Shown piece by piece: positions 30,685 to 38,391 of a stretch of 44,986 nt of DNA. Both the position numbers and the translations under genes were made by a program. How positions within the stretch are numbered: position 1 is the stretch's first letter; each line of letters starts with the position of its first letter. The notes beneath the pieces were generated by a model, which saw nothing but the letters and a program-made list of their open reading frames with translations, had not been told where the DNA came from and searched no databases. Source of the stretch: DAIOHQ01 sp036744635. GTDB lineage: Bacteria > Planctomycetota > Phycisphaerae > Tepidisphaerales > Tepidisphaeraceae. The stretch lies in contig DAIOHQ010000007.1 of assembly GCA_036744635.1 (NCBI GenBank), positions 1 to 44,986 of the forward strand, read 5' to 3'.

Positions 30685-30932
30685 TGGTGAACATGAAACG
30701 ACGCATGCTGACCGTATGCTGCGGTATCCTGAGCATCCTGCTGCTTCCGGCGCTCACCTTTGCCCGGGTGGTGGAGGAAAAGGAGATCGTCGATGCCCGC
30801 CTGGAAGGATATTCACGGAACGTGACCTTGGCCGACAGCACGACTTCGCTGATCTGGCTGCTGTTTATTTTCCTGGCGGCGCTGGCGCTGGGCGTGCTGT
30901 TTAGGAATGCGAAGCGAACCCATTTGGACTAA
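30681..30932 (+). CDS. Small exported membrane protein (83 aa)
   Basis: ATG 30681 overlaps the upstream stop. MKRRMLTVCCGILSILLLPA forms a signal peptide, a short polar middle follows (EKEIVDARLEGYSRN), and a transmembrane helix, LIWLLFIFLAALALGVLF, lies near the end. Not recognised. The DNA after it has a hairpin CCGCGGGC/GCCCGCGG near 30951-30973. Confidence 0.7.
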   Translation: MMVNMKRRMLTVCCGILSILLLPALTFARVVEEKEIVDARLEGYSRNVTLADSTTSLIWLLFIFLAALALGVLFRNAKRTHLD

Positions 30933-31039
30933 GGAACACCAAGCCGCGGGCGGCGTGCCCGCGGGATGATCCATCCGCGCGGCGCAATCAACCGGCTCTT
31001 GCGGGGCGCAGGCGCATCTTCAACCAAGAGGAGACATCG

Positions 31040-31312
31040 ATGAAATCCATCGTTTTATGGTCCCTGCTGGGACTCAACATGTTGCTGTTGGTGCTGTTCC
31101 TGGGAAGAAGCCACGAGAACGCCGCGTATGCGCAGCCGGCCGGCGGCGGCAGGGCGGGAAGCTATATCGCCGCGCCGGGGCTGATCAACGGGGCAAATAC
31201 CGAGGTGGTGTTTATCGTCGATACCCGCAACGGGTTTCTGACGCTGGCCGCGCAGGACAAGGGAAACATCCAGGCGGTCCGGCCAATCGACCTGAACCGC
31301 CTGTTCAAGTGA
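31040..31312 (+). CDS. Small membrane-anchored protein (90 aa)
   Basis: AAGAGGAG precedes the ATG. N-terminal anchor VLWSLLGLNMLLLVLFLGRS, then a soluble part with VVFIVDTRNGFLTLAAQDK, a beta-hairpin-like pattern also seen in the next gene product. Family not named. The shared pattern suggests the two genes are distant duplicates. Confidence 0.7.
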   Translation: MKSIVLWSLLGLNMLLLVLFLGRSHENAAYAQPAGGGRAGSYIAAPGLINGANTEVVFIVDTRNGFLTLAAQDKGNIQAVRPIDLNRLFK

Positions 31313-31347
31313 TCGTAGCATCAGGCATTACTTTCGAGGAATACACC

Positions 31348-31647
31348 ATGGATAAGAAAACATTCGGTATCGGCGTGCTGGCAATCACCGCATTGATTCT
31401 TCTGATCGCCAATCTGCTCCCACAGCAGGCCGCGATGGGTGGCTTTGCCATCAGCGATTCCCGCGCGGAGTACCAGCTCATCATCGCTCACGGCAACGCC
31501 GGCAGCGACGACGTCTACATCATCAACCGCGACGGCAAGATGATCCTGTTCCAATGGGACAACAAGAACCGGGTGCTGGTACCGTCGGCCGCCAAGGATA
31601 TCACAACCTTCTTCGGCGGCGTGGCCGGTGGTGGAGGCGGCAAGTAA
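31348..31647 (+). CDS. Small membrane-anchored protein (99 aa), related to upstream gene
   Basis: ATG 31348 follows CGAGGA. It is an anchor-plus-soluble protein: GIGVLAITALILLIANLL, then DDVYIINRDGKMILFQWDN, which parallels the upstream EVVFIVDTRNGFLTLAAQD. It ends with a Gly-rich GGVAGGGGGK. It lies in the same run as bioB, which follows 47 bp later. Confidence 0.7.
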   Translation: MDKKTFGIGVLAITALILLIANLLPQQAAMGGFAISDSRAEYQLIIAHGNAGSDDVYIINRDGKMILFQWDNKNRVLVPSAAKDITTFFGGVAGGGGGK

Positions 31648-31694
31648 TTCCGGCTCGAAACTGGCAAGCTTGATCTTTATGAATAGGAGGTTTC

Positions 31695-32810
31695 GTGCAA
31701 GCACGGATCGCACGCCTGGCTGAACGCGTGCTCAAGGGAGAATTGCCCGATCGCGCTGACGCCGCGTATCTGACCGGCGTCGGCGGGGACGACATTTACG
31801 ACCTGTTTTACTGGGCAAACCGCATCCGCATCGCCATGATGGGGCGGGATGTGAAGTTCTGCGCCATCGTGGCCGCCAAGGTGGGGGGGTGCAGCGAGGA
31901 TTGCAAGTTCTGCGCCCAATCCGAAGCCTACGACACCGCCGTCGGCGAGCAGACGAAGCTGACCGATGAGCAAGTGCTCCAAAGCGCCTGGCACGCGGCC
32001 GAGATGGGCGCCGACAGCTTCGGCATCGTCAACAGCGGGCGCGGGCCGACCCGCCGCGAGCTGGAGGAATGGCTCAAGCCGCTGATGGTGAAGATCGCCA
32101 GCGAGGGCAAAACGCGGGCGTGCGCCACGCTGGGGGCACTGACGCCGGAGACGGCGAAATTCCTCTATGACTGCGGCATCCGGCGCATCAATCACAACAT
32201 CGAAACTTCCGAGCGGCATTATCCCAACATCGTCTCGACCCATTCCTACAGCGAGCGCATCAACACGCTGAAGGTGGCCAAGGAGGCTGGGTTGTCGCTC
32301 TGCTCGGGCGGAATTTTCGGGATGGGCGAAGTCTGGGAAGACCGGCTGGACATGATGTTCGCCCTGCGCGAGATCGGCGTGGACGTTTTCCCGATCAACT
32401 TCCTCAACGCCATCCACGGCACGCCCTTGGCCGACCAGCCGCAGCTTGCGCCGATGGAGTGCCTGAAGATCATCTCCATCTGCCGATTCGTGCTGCCGAG
32501 GGCGGAGCTCAAGGTGGCCGGCGGGCGGGAGAAGGTGTTGCGCGACCTGCAAAGCTGGATTTTCTTCGCCGGGGCCGACAGCACCATGATCGGAAATTAT
32601 CTGACCACCTATGGCCGCACGCCGGAGATGGATCACCAGATGGTGATGGACCTTGGGCTGATGTGGAGAAATTATGATGGTGGGGGAGTCAAGCCGGCCA
32701 CCGAGGACCCGGCCCTTTCCCGCGTCGCCCATACCGGCCGGCACCGTATCCCGATCCTGTACGAGCGCGAGGTGACGGCGCCGGCCCCGCAGCTTTCCGG
32801 GACGCCGTAG
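31695..32810 (+). CDS. bioB: Biotin synthase
   Basis: 371 aa from GTG 31695, supported by AGGAGG at 31685-31690. Radical SAM cluster motif CxxxCxxC as C66, C70 and C73 (GCSEDCKFCAQ), followed by a TIM-barrel region with SSGRGP-like (NSGRGPTRRE), NHNIETS and FLNAIHGTPL. These are the family's [2Fe-2S] and substrate region signatures. It converts dethiobiotin to biotin. A ketoacyl synthase gene follows 16 bp later in the same direction. Confidence 0.95.
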   Translation: MQARIARLAERVLKGELPDRADAAYLTGVGGDDIYDLFYWANRIRIAMMGRDVKFCAIVAAKVGGCSEDCKFCAQSEAYDTAVGEQTKLTDEQVLQSAWHAAEMGADSFGIVNSGRGPTRRELEEWLKPLMVKIASEGKTRACATLGALTPETAKFLYDCGIRRINHNIETSERHYPNIVSTHSYSERINTLKVAKEAGLSLCSGGIFGMGEVWEDRLDMMFALREIGVDVFPINFLNAIHGTPLADQPQLAPMECLKIISICRFVLPRAELKVAGGREKVLRDLQSWIFFAGADSTMIGNYLTTYGRTPEMDHQMVMDLGLMWRNYDGGGVKPATEDPALSRVAHTGRHRIPILYEREVTAPAPQLSGTP

Positions 32811-32826
32811 CCATCTCACGCGGGTC

Positions 32827-33978
32827 ATGCCGTCCGTGCCGCAACCAACAATTCATATCACCGGAGTGGGGCTGGTCAGCGCGCTGGGGAGCAGTGCGCC
32901 GGCGACGTTTGATGCGCTCTTGCAGGGGAAATACATCACAGATCATGCCCGAGTTCCGCTGGCGCCTTGGGGGGAACATGCTCGGGTGACGCAGCTTGCG
33001 ATTGCCGCGGCCGAGGAGGCGATTGCGTCGGCGGGATGGACGGCGGAGGAACTGCGCGAGGATGAAACTGCCCTGATCGTGGGCACCAGCAAGGGGCCGG
33101 TGGATGCGTGGCTGGCGGGGATGAAGCAGCATCCTGCCCCCCTGCTACATATGTCAAATTCACCATATGTGATAGGGGGGTTGGGTGGATTCGGATTGGC
33201 CGAAGTTTCCGCGACCCTCTCTCGACATCTTTCGCTGGGAATGGGACCGGCCGAAACGGTGTCTGCCGCGTGTGCTTCGGGACTGCACGCGATCATCCGG
33301 GGGGCCATGATCTTGCAAGCCGGCCAGGCAAAGCGGGCCTTGGTAGTGGCCACGGAATCGTCCTTGCATCCCCTGTTCATCCAGAGTTTTCAGCGCCTTG
33401 GCGTCCTGCCGCGCGAGGGCGTCGGATGCAGGCCATTTGACGTGGAGCGCGGCGGGTTCCTGATATCCGAGGCGGCCGCCGCTGTTTGCCTGGAATTGGA
33501 CGCACCGGCCAATTCCTTCGCGGCCATCGAGCGTTTCGCCATGGGAGCCGACGCAACCCACCTGACCGGCACGGATCTGCGCGGGAGCACGCTGCGGCAT
33601 CTGTTGAAAATGGTGATGGGAGACCGGCCGGTCGATCTGGTGCATGGCCATGGCACCGGCACGCTGATGAACGACCCGGTGGAGTTGGAGGCGCTTGAGG
33701 CAAGCCTGACAATACGTGGGTCGGGCGGGCCAGTGCTGTATTCGCACAAAGGCGCCTTGGGACATAGTCTCGGCGCTGCGGGTCTGGCCGCCGTTACGCT
33801 GAATTGTCTGATGCACCGCCGGGCCATCGTTCCGCCCAATGTGCAAACGAAACACCCGTTGACGACCCACATCGTGCGCCTCACCGATCAGTTGGTGCGC
33901 CTTCCCATCCGCCGCAGCATCACCTTGGCCGCCGGTTTCGGAGGACCGGTGGCGGTGGTATCACTGGTCAGTGAATAA
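32827..33978 (+). CDS. Beta-ketoacyl-ACP synthase (KAS II-like)
   Basis: 383 aa. Cys-His-His thiolase-fold triad: C149 in SAACASGLH, H275 in HGHGTGT, H307 in SHKGALGHSLGAAG. This fits KAS I/II enzymes, which extend acyl-ACP with malonyl-ACP. Family members are usually about 410 aa; this is slightly short and its N-terminal start IHITGVGLVSALGS is complete. Immediate coupling with bioB suggests a part in making the pimeloyl precursor of biotin, or a special lipid, but the sequence cannot tell. The gene ends 78 bp before the dif site. Confidence 0.88.
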   Translation: MPSVPQPTIHITGVGLVSALGSSAPATFDALLQGKYITDHARVPLAPWGEHARVTQLAIAAAEEAIASAGWTAEELREDETALIVGTSKGPVDAWLAGMKQHPAPLLHMSNSPYVIGGLGGFGLAEVSATLSRHLSLGMGPAETVSAACASGLHAIIRGAMILQAGQAKRALVVATESSLHPLFIQSFQRLGVLPREGVGCRPFDVERGGFLISEAAAAVCLELDAPANSFAAIERFAMGADATHLTGTDLRGSTLRHLLKMVMGDRPVDLVHGHGTGTLMNDPVELEALEASLTIRGSGGPVLYSHKGALGHSLGAAGLAAVTLNCLMHRRAIVPPNVQTKHPLTTHIVRLTDQLVRLPIRRSITLAAGFGGPVAVVSLVSE

Positions 33979-34055
33979 CCCGCGTCAAGCCCGAATTGAT
34001 GCTGAAATGCCGAGTCTCAGCCCGATTTTACTGAATGAAGCCTCCCCCACGTCGA

Positions 34056-34083
34056 GCTTAACATAACATGGATTATCGGACGT
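34056..34083 (+). other. Chromosomal dif site / left attachment site
   Basis: 28 bp: GCTTAACATAA (XerD-type arm), CATGGA (6-bp centre), TTATCGGACGT (XerC-type arm). Read on the minus strand, TTATGTTAA of the XerD arm matches the E. coli dif arm in nine positions, and the 11+6+11 layout is right. The complete XerD arm lies on the chromosomal side, so this site would still be usable for chromosome dimer resolution after phage insertion. Confidence 0.85.
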
Positions 34084-34426
34084 TGGGCGCACACGTCCAT
34101 CTTCGATAACCAGTTATGTAAGCCCCCGGAATTATGACCGGAACTGCGCAGAACGCCCAGATGCTTAGACCTGCCCGCAGGAAGCGACCCACGAGCAGGC
34201 CCGGAAATGCGACTGCCGGGGCGAATGCAGCCGGCCGCCGCTTGCTCGAAATGCAATGTTCGATCCATGAACATTCACCTTCCCGACGCCACCGAGCAGT
34301 TTCCGGCCACTCGCGGCGAACCCCACAACATGCAGTCCACAAAACACCAGATTACACCACAGCAAGCCCCTGTCAAGTCCCATAATCTTTTTCGACAGCT
34401 GGCCACCCAGCCGCTACGCTGACAGC
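34084..34426. other. Phage left-end non-coding region
   Basis: Apart from the inverted dif-like site at 34093-34122, I find no supported gene in these 343 bp. There are small GC palindromes such as CCTGCCCGCAGG. On the minus strand a TTGACA (RC of 34366-34371) with a weak TAATCT box could be a promoter or an ssDNA start site for complementary-strand priming, but this is speculative. In the circular phage this stretch joins the right-end intergenic region. Confidence 0.5.
34093..34122 (-). other. Inverted degenerate dif-like site at phage left end
   Basis: The reverse complement reads GCTTACATAA, CTGG, TTATCGAAGAT, a dif-like sequence with one base missing in the XerD-type arm and a short centre. 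It faces the dif site at 34056-34083 across nine bases (34084-34092), and ACGTCC here pairs with GGACGT there. In single-stranded DNA the pair can fold into one imperfect hairpin bearing both arms. Confidence 0.65.
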
Positions 34427-34708
34427 ATGAACGAACTGGCCGACCTTGCCGCCGCCGCACGACGCCCGACGCCCCCACGAGCGGCACAGCCCCGTCTACA
34501 GCAATCCAGAACGCTCCCCCGCATCATGGCAGGTTTCTGGTACGGCCTGGGCTTCTGGTTGGCTGGACTACTCACGCTCATAGTCACCTCCATCCCAATC
34601 ACGATCGCCAACAGAGCCAGCGAAAAACACAACACCGACGACCTGAACAGGATGATCGAAAATGTTAAGAATGGAAAGCCGGCACTTACACCAAGCCAGG
34701 CCAGATGA
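34427..34708 (+). CDS. Possible small membrane protein on opposite strand of phage
   Basis: 93 aa and the only candidate gene of the element on the plus strand. A proline-rich N-terminus leads to one long hydrophobic segment, GFWYGLGFWLAGLLTLIVTS (about 36-60), then a polar tail. It converges with the acidic-protein gene. Not recognised; superinfection exclusion or regulation would fit its place, but that is a guess. It could also be non-coding. Confidence 0.45.
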   Translation: MNELADLAAAARRPTPPRAAQPRLQQSRTLPRIMAGFWYGLGFWLAGLLTLIVTSIPITIANRASEKHNTDDLNRMIENVKNGKPALTPSQAR

Positions 34709-34754
34709 GCCGCCGCACGCGCCGTCAAGACACAGCCAACGCATAACGCAACCA

Positions 34755-35294
34755 TCAGAAGTCCCCATCCTCTTCACTCTCTTCATCATCCAAATCCATC
34801 TCGACCGCATCAAAGACCGCACCAGGACCATCATCGCCGCCGTCCTCCAGCTCAGACCCCTCAACGCCAGCTTCATCCTCATCCGCCTCATCCCCATCCG
34901 CCTCATCAACATCCGCCTCATCGCCACCATCGAGAATCGCGTCTACATCCGCTTCATCGGCACCCATCTCTTCCGCGATTGCATCAGCGGCTTCAGCATC
35001 CGCAATCATTTCCTCCACATCGACATCACCCTCATCGGCCACCTCGTCCATCTCTTCGGCCAGAGCCTCAGCACTACGATCCTCCTCTTCAGGCAGAGAC
35101 ACGCCCATCAAGCCAGGAATCGAAGAACCGTACCTGGCGCCGGCAATCGCGTCAGCACGCCCAGCCGCACGCCACTTGATCAGAACCGCAGCCGGGTTGA
35201 TCCCGCTGGACCCCGGATACTTCACGGAATTGAAACCATCGAAATACGCACCCTTCATGCCCCAACCCTTGAGTTTTTCTAGAATTTTTCCCAC
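34755..35294 (-). CDS. Acidic accessory protein of the phage
   Basis: 179 aa from GTG 35294, preceded by GAGGTG with good spacing; the open frame begins at 35375, and ATG 35258 is another option. The N-terminal 75 residues are mixed (NPAAVLIKWRAAGRADAIAG). From about residue 85 to the end it is almost entirely Asp/Glu/Ala/Gly, closing EMDLDDEESEEDGDF. It lies downstream of the secretin gene, where filamentous phages often carry extra cargo. No family is recognised. A DNA-mimic or protein-binding role is conceivable from the charge only. Confidence 0.6.
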   Translation of the reverse strand: MGKILEKLKGWGMKGAYFDGFNSVKYPGSSGINPAAVLIKWRAAGRADAIAGARYGSSIPGLMGVSLPEEEDRSAEALAEEMDEVADEGDVDVEEMIADAEAADAIAEEMGADEADVDAILDGGDEADVDEADGDEADEDEAGVEGSELEDGGDDGPGAVFDAVEMDLDDEESEEDGDF

Positions 35295-35376
35295 GAGAAT
35301 GCACCTCGGACAAGAGAACCTTTTGTCACCACACAAGAACACGGCGCTCTCCTCTCCCTCATCTTCGTCAGGCATC

Positions 35377-35394
35377 GCCCGGCCGCTGCCGGGC
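35377..35394. repeat. Short GC palindrome inside phage
   Basis: GCCCGGCCGCTGCCGGGC, between the secretin stop and the acidic-protein gene. The following bases AGTGCTACAGG echo the CTACG flank of host hairpins. No T run, so a terminator role is uncertain. Confidence 0.5.
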
Positions 35395-35463
35395 CGGAGT
35401 GCTACAGGGTTTCAGTCCCGCTGGACAACGCACTAGCGTTCCCTTCCGCTTCCTGATGCTCAT

Positions 35464-36771
35464 TCAAAACACTTCAACCAAGCGAACGAAAATAAACATC
35501 CGACGCAAATCCTTGCTCTGCCGCCGCCGATTAAACAGATCAATGCCAGGCAGCGAATGCAGATTGCGAATGTCGCTCTGCACCGTCATCCCGCCAAGAA
35601 CGCACAACCCGCCAGACCCTAACACACACTGGCTCGTGAGCTTGCGCTTGGACACAACCGGGAAATCACGAACGAAAGAAGTCACCGCAGAAATCTCCGG
35701 AGAGAGATCGAGGCGAACCAACCCACCCGCGACCGAACGAGCTTTCACGGTGAACACCGTGCCCGTCGGAATCACCGCGAAGTCAACATCGCTAACCGTC
35801 CCCTGTGGCGAAACCGTCCGCTTCGGGACCGGAACCGAATCGCCGACCTGAAGCGAACTCTCCTCCCCCTCGACCACCAACAGCCGGCCAGAAGTCAACA
35901 CCTCCGCCCCACCCCGATCCACAGACGCCGCAAGAGCCGCCTTCAGCCCAACGGCATAAGTCTGCAACTTCGCCACCGGCGCCGAAACCCCAACATCCAT
36001 ACCCGCATCGATCCCCCACTCGACGCCGAGGTCCTTCGCCGAAGTTTCAGACAACTCGACCACCGTCACATCGACGCTGTACTGATGGCGCACGCTGGTC
36101 ATCCGCTCATGCAATACCCGCATGTGCGCAATCCCCTCACGTGTGTCGTGAGCAACAATTCTGTCGCCTATGCTAACAATGCTGGAGTGCGAGGAACCCG
36201 CGAGCTTGTACACACCCACCCACTCCGCAGCCAACCCGAACGGAACGGAGAACACGTCATCCATCAAGTCATTTTCGCCAGGCGACCCAAGATACACCAC
36301 GCCGCCGGCTCGCGGAGCGACAATCGAGTCAGGACCCAGCTGGGCCGCAAGGGACTCAAGCACCTCATCACTCCCTCTATCTACAAACACCCCACGGACA
36401 ACCGCGCCCGCCCCCCGAGGATCAAACGTAACCAACACACCCAGACGCGCGAGACCCGCCGCCGCATCATTTAACGAGCCGTCTACCGCCACCGAGATAC
36501 GCACCACCGGCGGCATCAACGGAACCGTCAGCTTGATTTCCTGCTGGCCTCGTGGAGGCACGAGCGGCAGCTTCTGCCCTGGCGGCATCAGCGGCACGGA
36601 GAACGTCTCCAACCGTCTCGGTGGGTCTGGACGACGGGCGTCCTCCATCGAGCAGCCCAGCACGAACAGCAGTACCGCCGCAACCCCAAGTGACTTGTTC
36701 CCCAGTGTCCACGTCCTCCCAGACACTGCTCCCGCTCTTGACCGAACAGGCCGACAACTTAAGCGATCCAT
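35464..36771 (-). CDS. Phage secretin-like outer membrane channel (gene IV type)
   Basis: 435 aa from ATG 36771 (TTGGAGAACGGT upstream). A lipoprotein-type signal (KSLGVAAVLLFVLGC with cysteine at the cut) is followed by a Pro-rich stretch (PPRRLETFSVPLMPPG) and an N-domain region. The secretin domain then shows VDVTVVELSETSAKDLGVEW, the strand pattern around GDSVPVPK, VFTVKARSVAGGLVRLDLSP, and LCVLGGM near the end. It would form the outer membrane pore through which the virion leaves. Most inoviruses borrow a host secretin; this one carries its own. The first 305 bp overlap the Zot gene in another frame. Confidence 0.85.
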   Translation of the reverse strand: MDRLSCRPVRSRAGAVSGRTWTLGNKSLGVAAVLLFVLGCSMEDARRPDPPRRLETFSVPLMPPGQKLPLVPPRGQQEIKLTVPLMPPVVRISVAVDGSLNDAAAGLARLGVLVTFDPRGAGAVVRGVFVDRGSDEVLESLAAQLGPDSIVAPRAGGVVYLGSPGENDLMDDVFSVPFGLAAEWVGVYKLAGSSHSSIVSIGDRIVAHDTREGIAHMRVLHERMTSVRHQYSVDVTVVELSETSAKDLGVEWGIDAGMDVGVSAPVAKLQTYAVGLKAALAASVDRGGAEVLTSGRLLVVEGEESSLQVGDSVPVPKRTVSPQGTVSDVDFAVIPTGTVFTVKARSVAGGLVRLDLSPEISAVTSFVRDFPVVSKRKLTSQCVLGSGGLCVLGGMTVQSDIRNLHSLPGIDLFNRRRQSKDLRRMFIFVRLVEVF

Positions 36772-38086
36772 ACCGTTCTCCAATCCCAATGACCCTGCCT
36801 TCAATCACCACGAACGCCGGCGCCACAACGCCAATGCGCCGAGGACCATCATCCTTGACCCTGGGCTTCTCCTTCACCGCCGCTTTCATCCCCGGCGCAT
36901 CCTCCGTGGCCTTTATCCACGGACGACTTGTCGGGGACGCCGCAGCGGCGGAAGCAGCACCGATCTTTCTCTCTTCACGCTCGCGCTCAATGGACACGGC
37001 CGTTGTCTGCGCTACAGCCGAACCGCCCCGCTGCGTACCCATGTACCACGCGAAGCCGAGCAGAGCGGCCACCGCACCGTACTTGAACAACCTGCCACTG
37101 AATGAACCACGTTTCGCCATTTCTGCCACCTTCTCGACTTTCCGGCCTTCAACCGAGGCCCGCGTTTTTTCCATCGCTTTGCGCAGCTTGCGCACACTCC
37201 CAACGTGCGTGAAAGAGTTGTAAAGCCGCCAGGTCAACCCCTTGTCCATGAACGGCGCTTCGGTGAACGTGCGCAGAGGTTTCGCCCCCGGCCGACCCTC
37301 TTCGGCGTCAAACGCCCACACCTCATAGAAAAACAGGGGCAGCGGAATGCGCAGACCGAACATAAACGGACGACGGCGCTTGTCCACTGCCTTCGTGTAC
37401 TCGACACACTGCCGACGCCACGACAACGCAATCTGCATCCGATCCTGGGAAAGCAATAGATATTGCTGCAGCAAATGCCGGTGCATGGTCGTCAAAGCCA
37501 GAAGCCCAGGATGCTCGGTCTTCTGGAAGCGCTGATCGAACCATTTATGCGCCTCATCGACCACCACGAAGGCACCAATCGGAATCCAATTCGACTCCGG
37601 CCCGTCGATCACGTGCGGCCCGTGCACCTCCTCGAACTCACGGTCAACCTGCGCATCGCTGATGCTGCCACGGAAATTCGCATCGAGCTTTTGGCGCTCA
37701 TCGCGATAGGCGCTGTACTGCGCAAGGCGCTCAATGAACTTCTCAAAGTGCTCGCGCGATAACGGCTTAATATACTTGGCGAGCGCCTCACCCCCAGTCA
37801 GGTTCAACAGCTTGCGAATCACCCGCATCTTCAGCGGCAGATTCGTATACACAGGACGCCGGTCCACCTTGATACCAGTCACCACGCGCTTCACGGCGTG
37901 CAATGACTTGCCCGAGCCAGGCTTGCCCTCGAGGATTTCAATGCCGGTGGAAGGAGGCGAGAAGCCCTTCATGCGCGCGGCCTTACCGATCCAAACCGCC
38001 AGAAACAGACCGCACACGATCACCACCAACGGCAACGCAAACGCCGCCGCGATTCCCATCAGAACTGTATGCGTATCCACGTGCAT
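36467..38086 (-). CDS. Zot-like assembly ATPase (gene I type)
   Basis: 539 aa. Walker A GKPGSGKS (54-61) and Walker B GAFVVVDEAH (171-180) in a Zot/pI NTPase domain (about 48-300). A transmembrane helix at about 335-350 (YGAVAALLGFAWYMG) separates it from a periplasmic tail that carries CSVKSGSSVWEDVDTGEQV and a WGCGG cysteine pair. Unusually, there is a second transmembrane segment at the very N-terminus (about 9-33, LPLVVIVCGLFLAVWIG) before the ATPase. The ATG at 38086 lies 4 nt after the stop region of the gVI-like gene, so coupling is likely. It drives virion extrusion together with the secretin. Confidence 0.92.
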   Translation of the reverse strand: MHVDTHTVLMGIAAAFALPLVVIVCGLFLAVWIGKAARMKGFSPPSTGIEILEGKPGSGKSLHAVKRVVTGIKVDRRPVYTNLPLKMRVIRKLLNLTGGEALAKYIKPLSREHFEKFIERLAQYSAYRDERQKLDANFRGSISDAQVDREFEEVHGPHVIDGPESNWIPIGAFVVVDEAHKWFDQRFQKTEHPGLLALTTMHRHLLQQYLLLSQDRMQIALSWRRQCVEYTKAVDKRRRPFMFGLRIPLPLFFYEVWAFDAEEGRPGAKPLRTFTEAPFMDKGLTWRLYNSFTHVGSVRKLRKAMEKTRASVEGRKVEKVAEMAKRGSFSGRLFKYGAVAALLGFAWYMGTQRGGSAVAQTTAVSIEREREERKIGAASAAAASPTSRPWIKATEDAPGMKAAVKEKPRVKDDGPRRIGVVAPAFVVIEGRVIGIGERYGSLKLSACSVKSGSSVWEDVDTGEQVTWGCGGTAVRAGLLDGGRPSSRPTETVGDVLRAADAARAEAAARASTRPAGNQADGSVDAAGGAYLGGGRRLVK

Positions 38087-38089
38087 TCA

Positions 38090-38383
38090 TCAGCCAGCGT
38101 TAAGAGTCGGAATGAAGGCGAGCACCCACCGCACCGTGCGAATGGCACACACAACGACGAACCCAGCAGCCAGCAGCGTCAACATTTCCACAATCGGCAG
38201 AATCCGCTCCACCTTGCCGAGGTAGCCGCCCAAAGCGGTGAAATAAGGGCCAAGCGTGTACCCCACCTTGTTCGGATCAAGACCCGCGAACAGCATCGTC
38301 TTCTTGGCGATCTTCAAACCCGAATCCAAGGCCCCCGTGAACGACTCAACAATCAAAGTCAAAATCGAAGTCAGCCACGCCAT
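38090..38383 (-). CDS. Gene VI-like minor coat protein
   Basis: 97 aa from ATG 38383, with AAGGAG eight bases upstream. Two or three hydrophobic segments: WLTSILTLIVESFTGAL, a middle segment around YFTALGGY, and VEMLTLLAAGFVVVCAI. Size, hydrophobicity and place (between the gIII-like gene and gene I) match Ff pVI, which caps the end of the virion together with pIII. No direct sequence match is claimed. Confidence 0.75.
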   Translation of the reverse strand: MAWLTSILTLIVESFTGALDSGLKIAKKTMLFAGLDPNKVGYTLGPYFTALGGYLGKVERILPIVEMLTLLAAGFVVVCAIRTVRWVLAFIPTLNAG

Positions 38384-38391
38384 AACGCTCC

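Noticed and set aside
34073..34342. 89-aa minus-strand frame at the left phage end
   Set aside because: Overlaps the inverted dif-like site, has no RBS, and has an unlikely composition.
34346..34371. Sigma-70 promoter (TTGACA, weak -10) on the minus strand
   Set aside because: No gene lies downstream and the -10 box is poor; mentioned only as a possible ssDNA priming site.
34414..34755. 113-aa minus-strand frame opposite the small plus-strand membrane protein
   Set aside because: Poor start context and atypical composition; the plus-strand frame has better codon use, though neither is certain.
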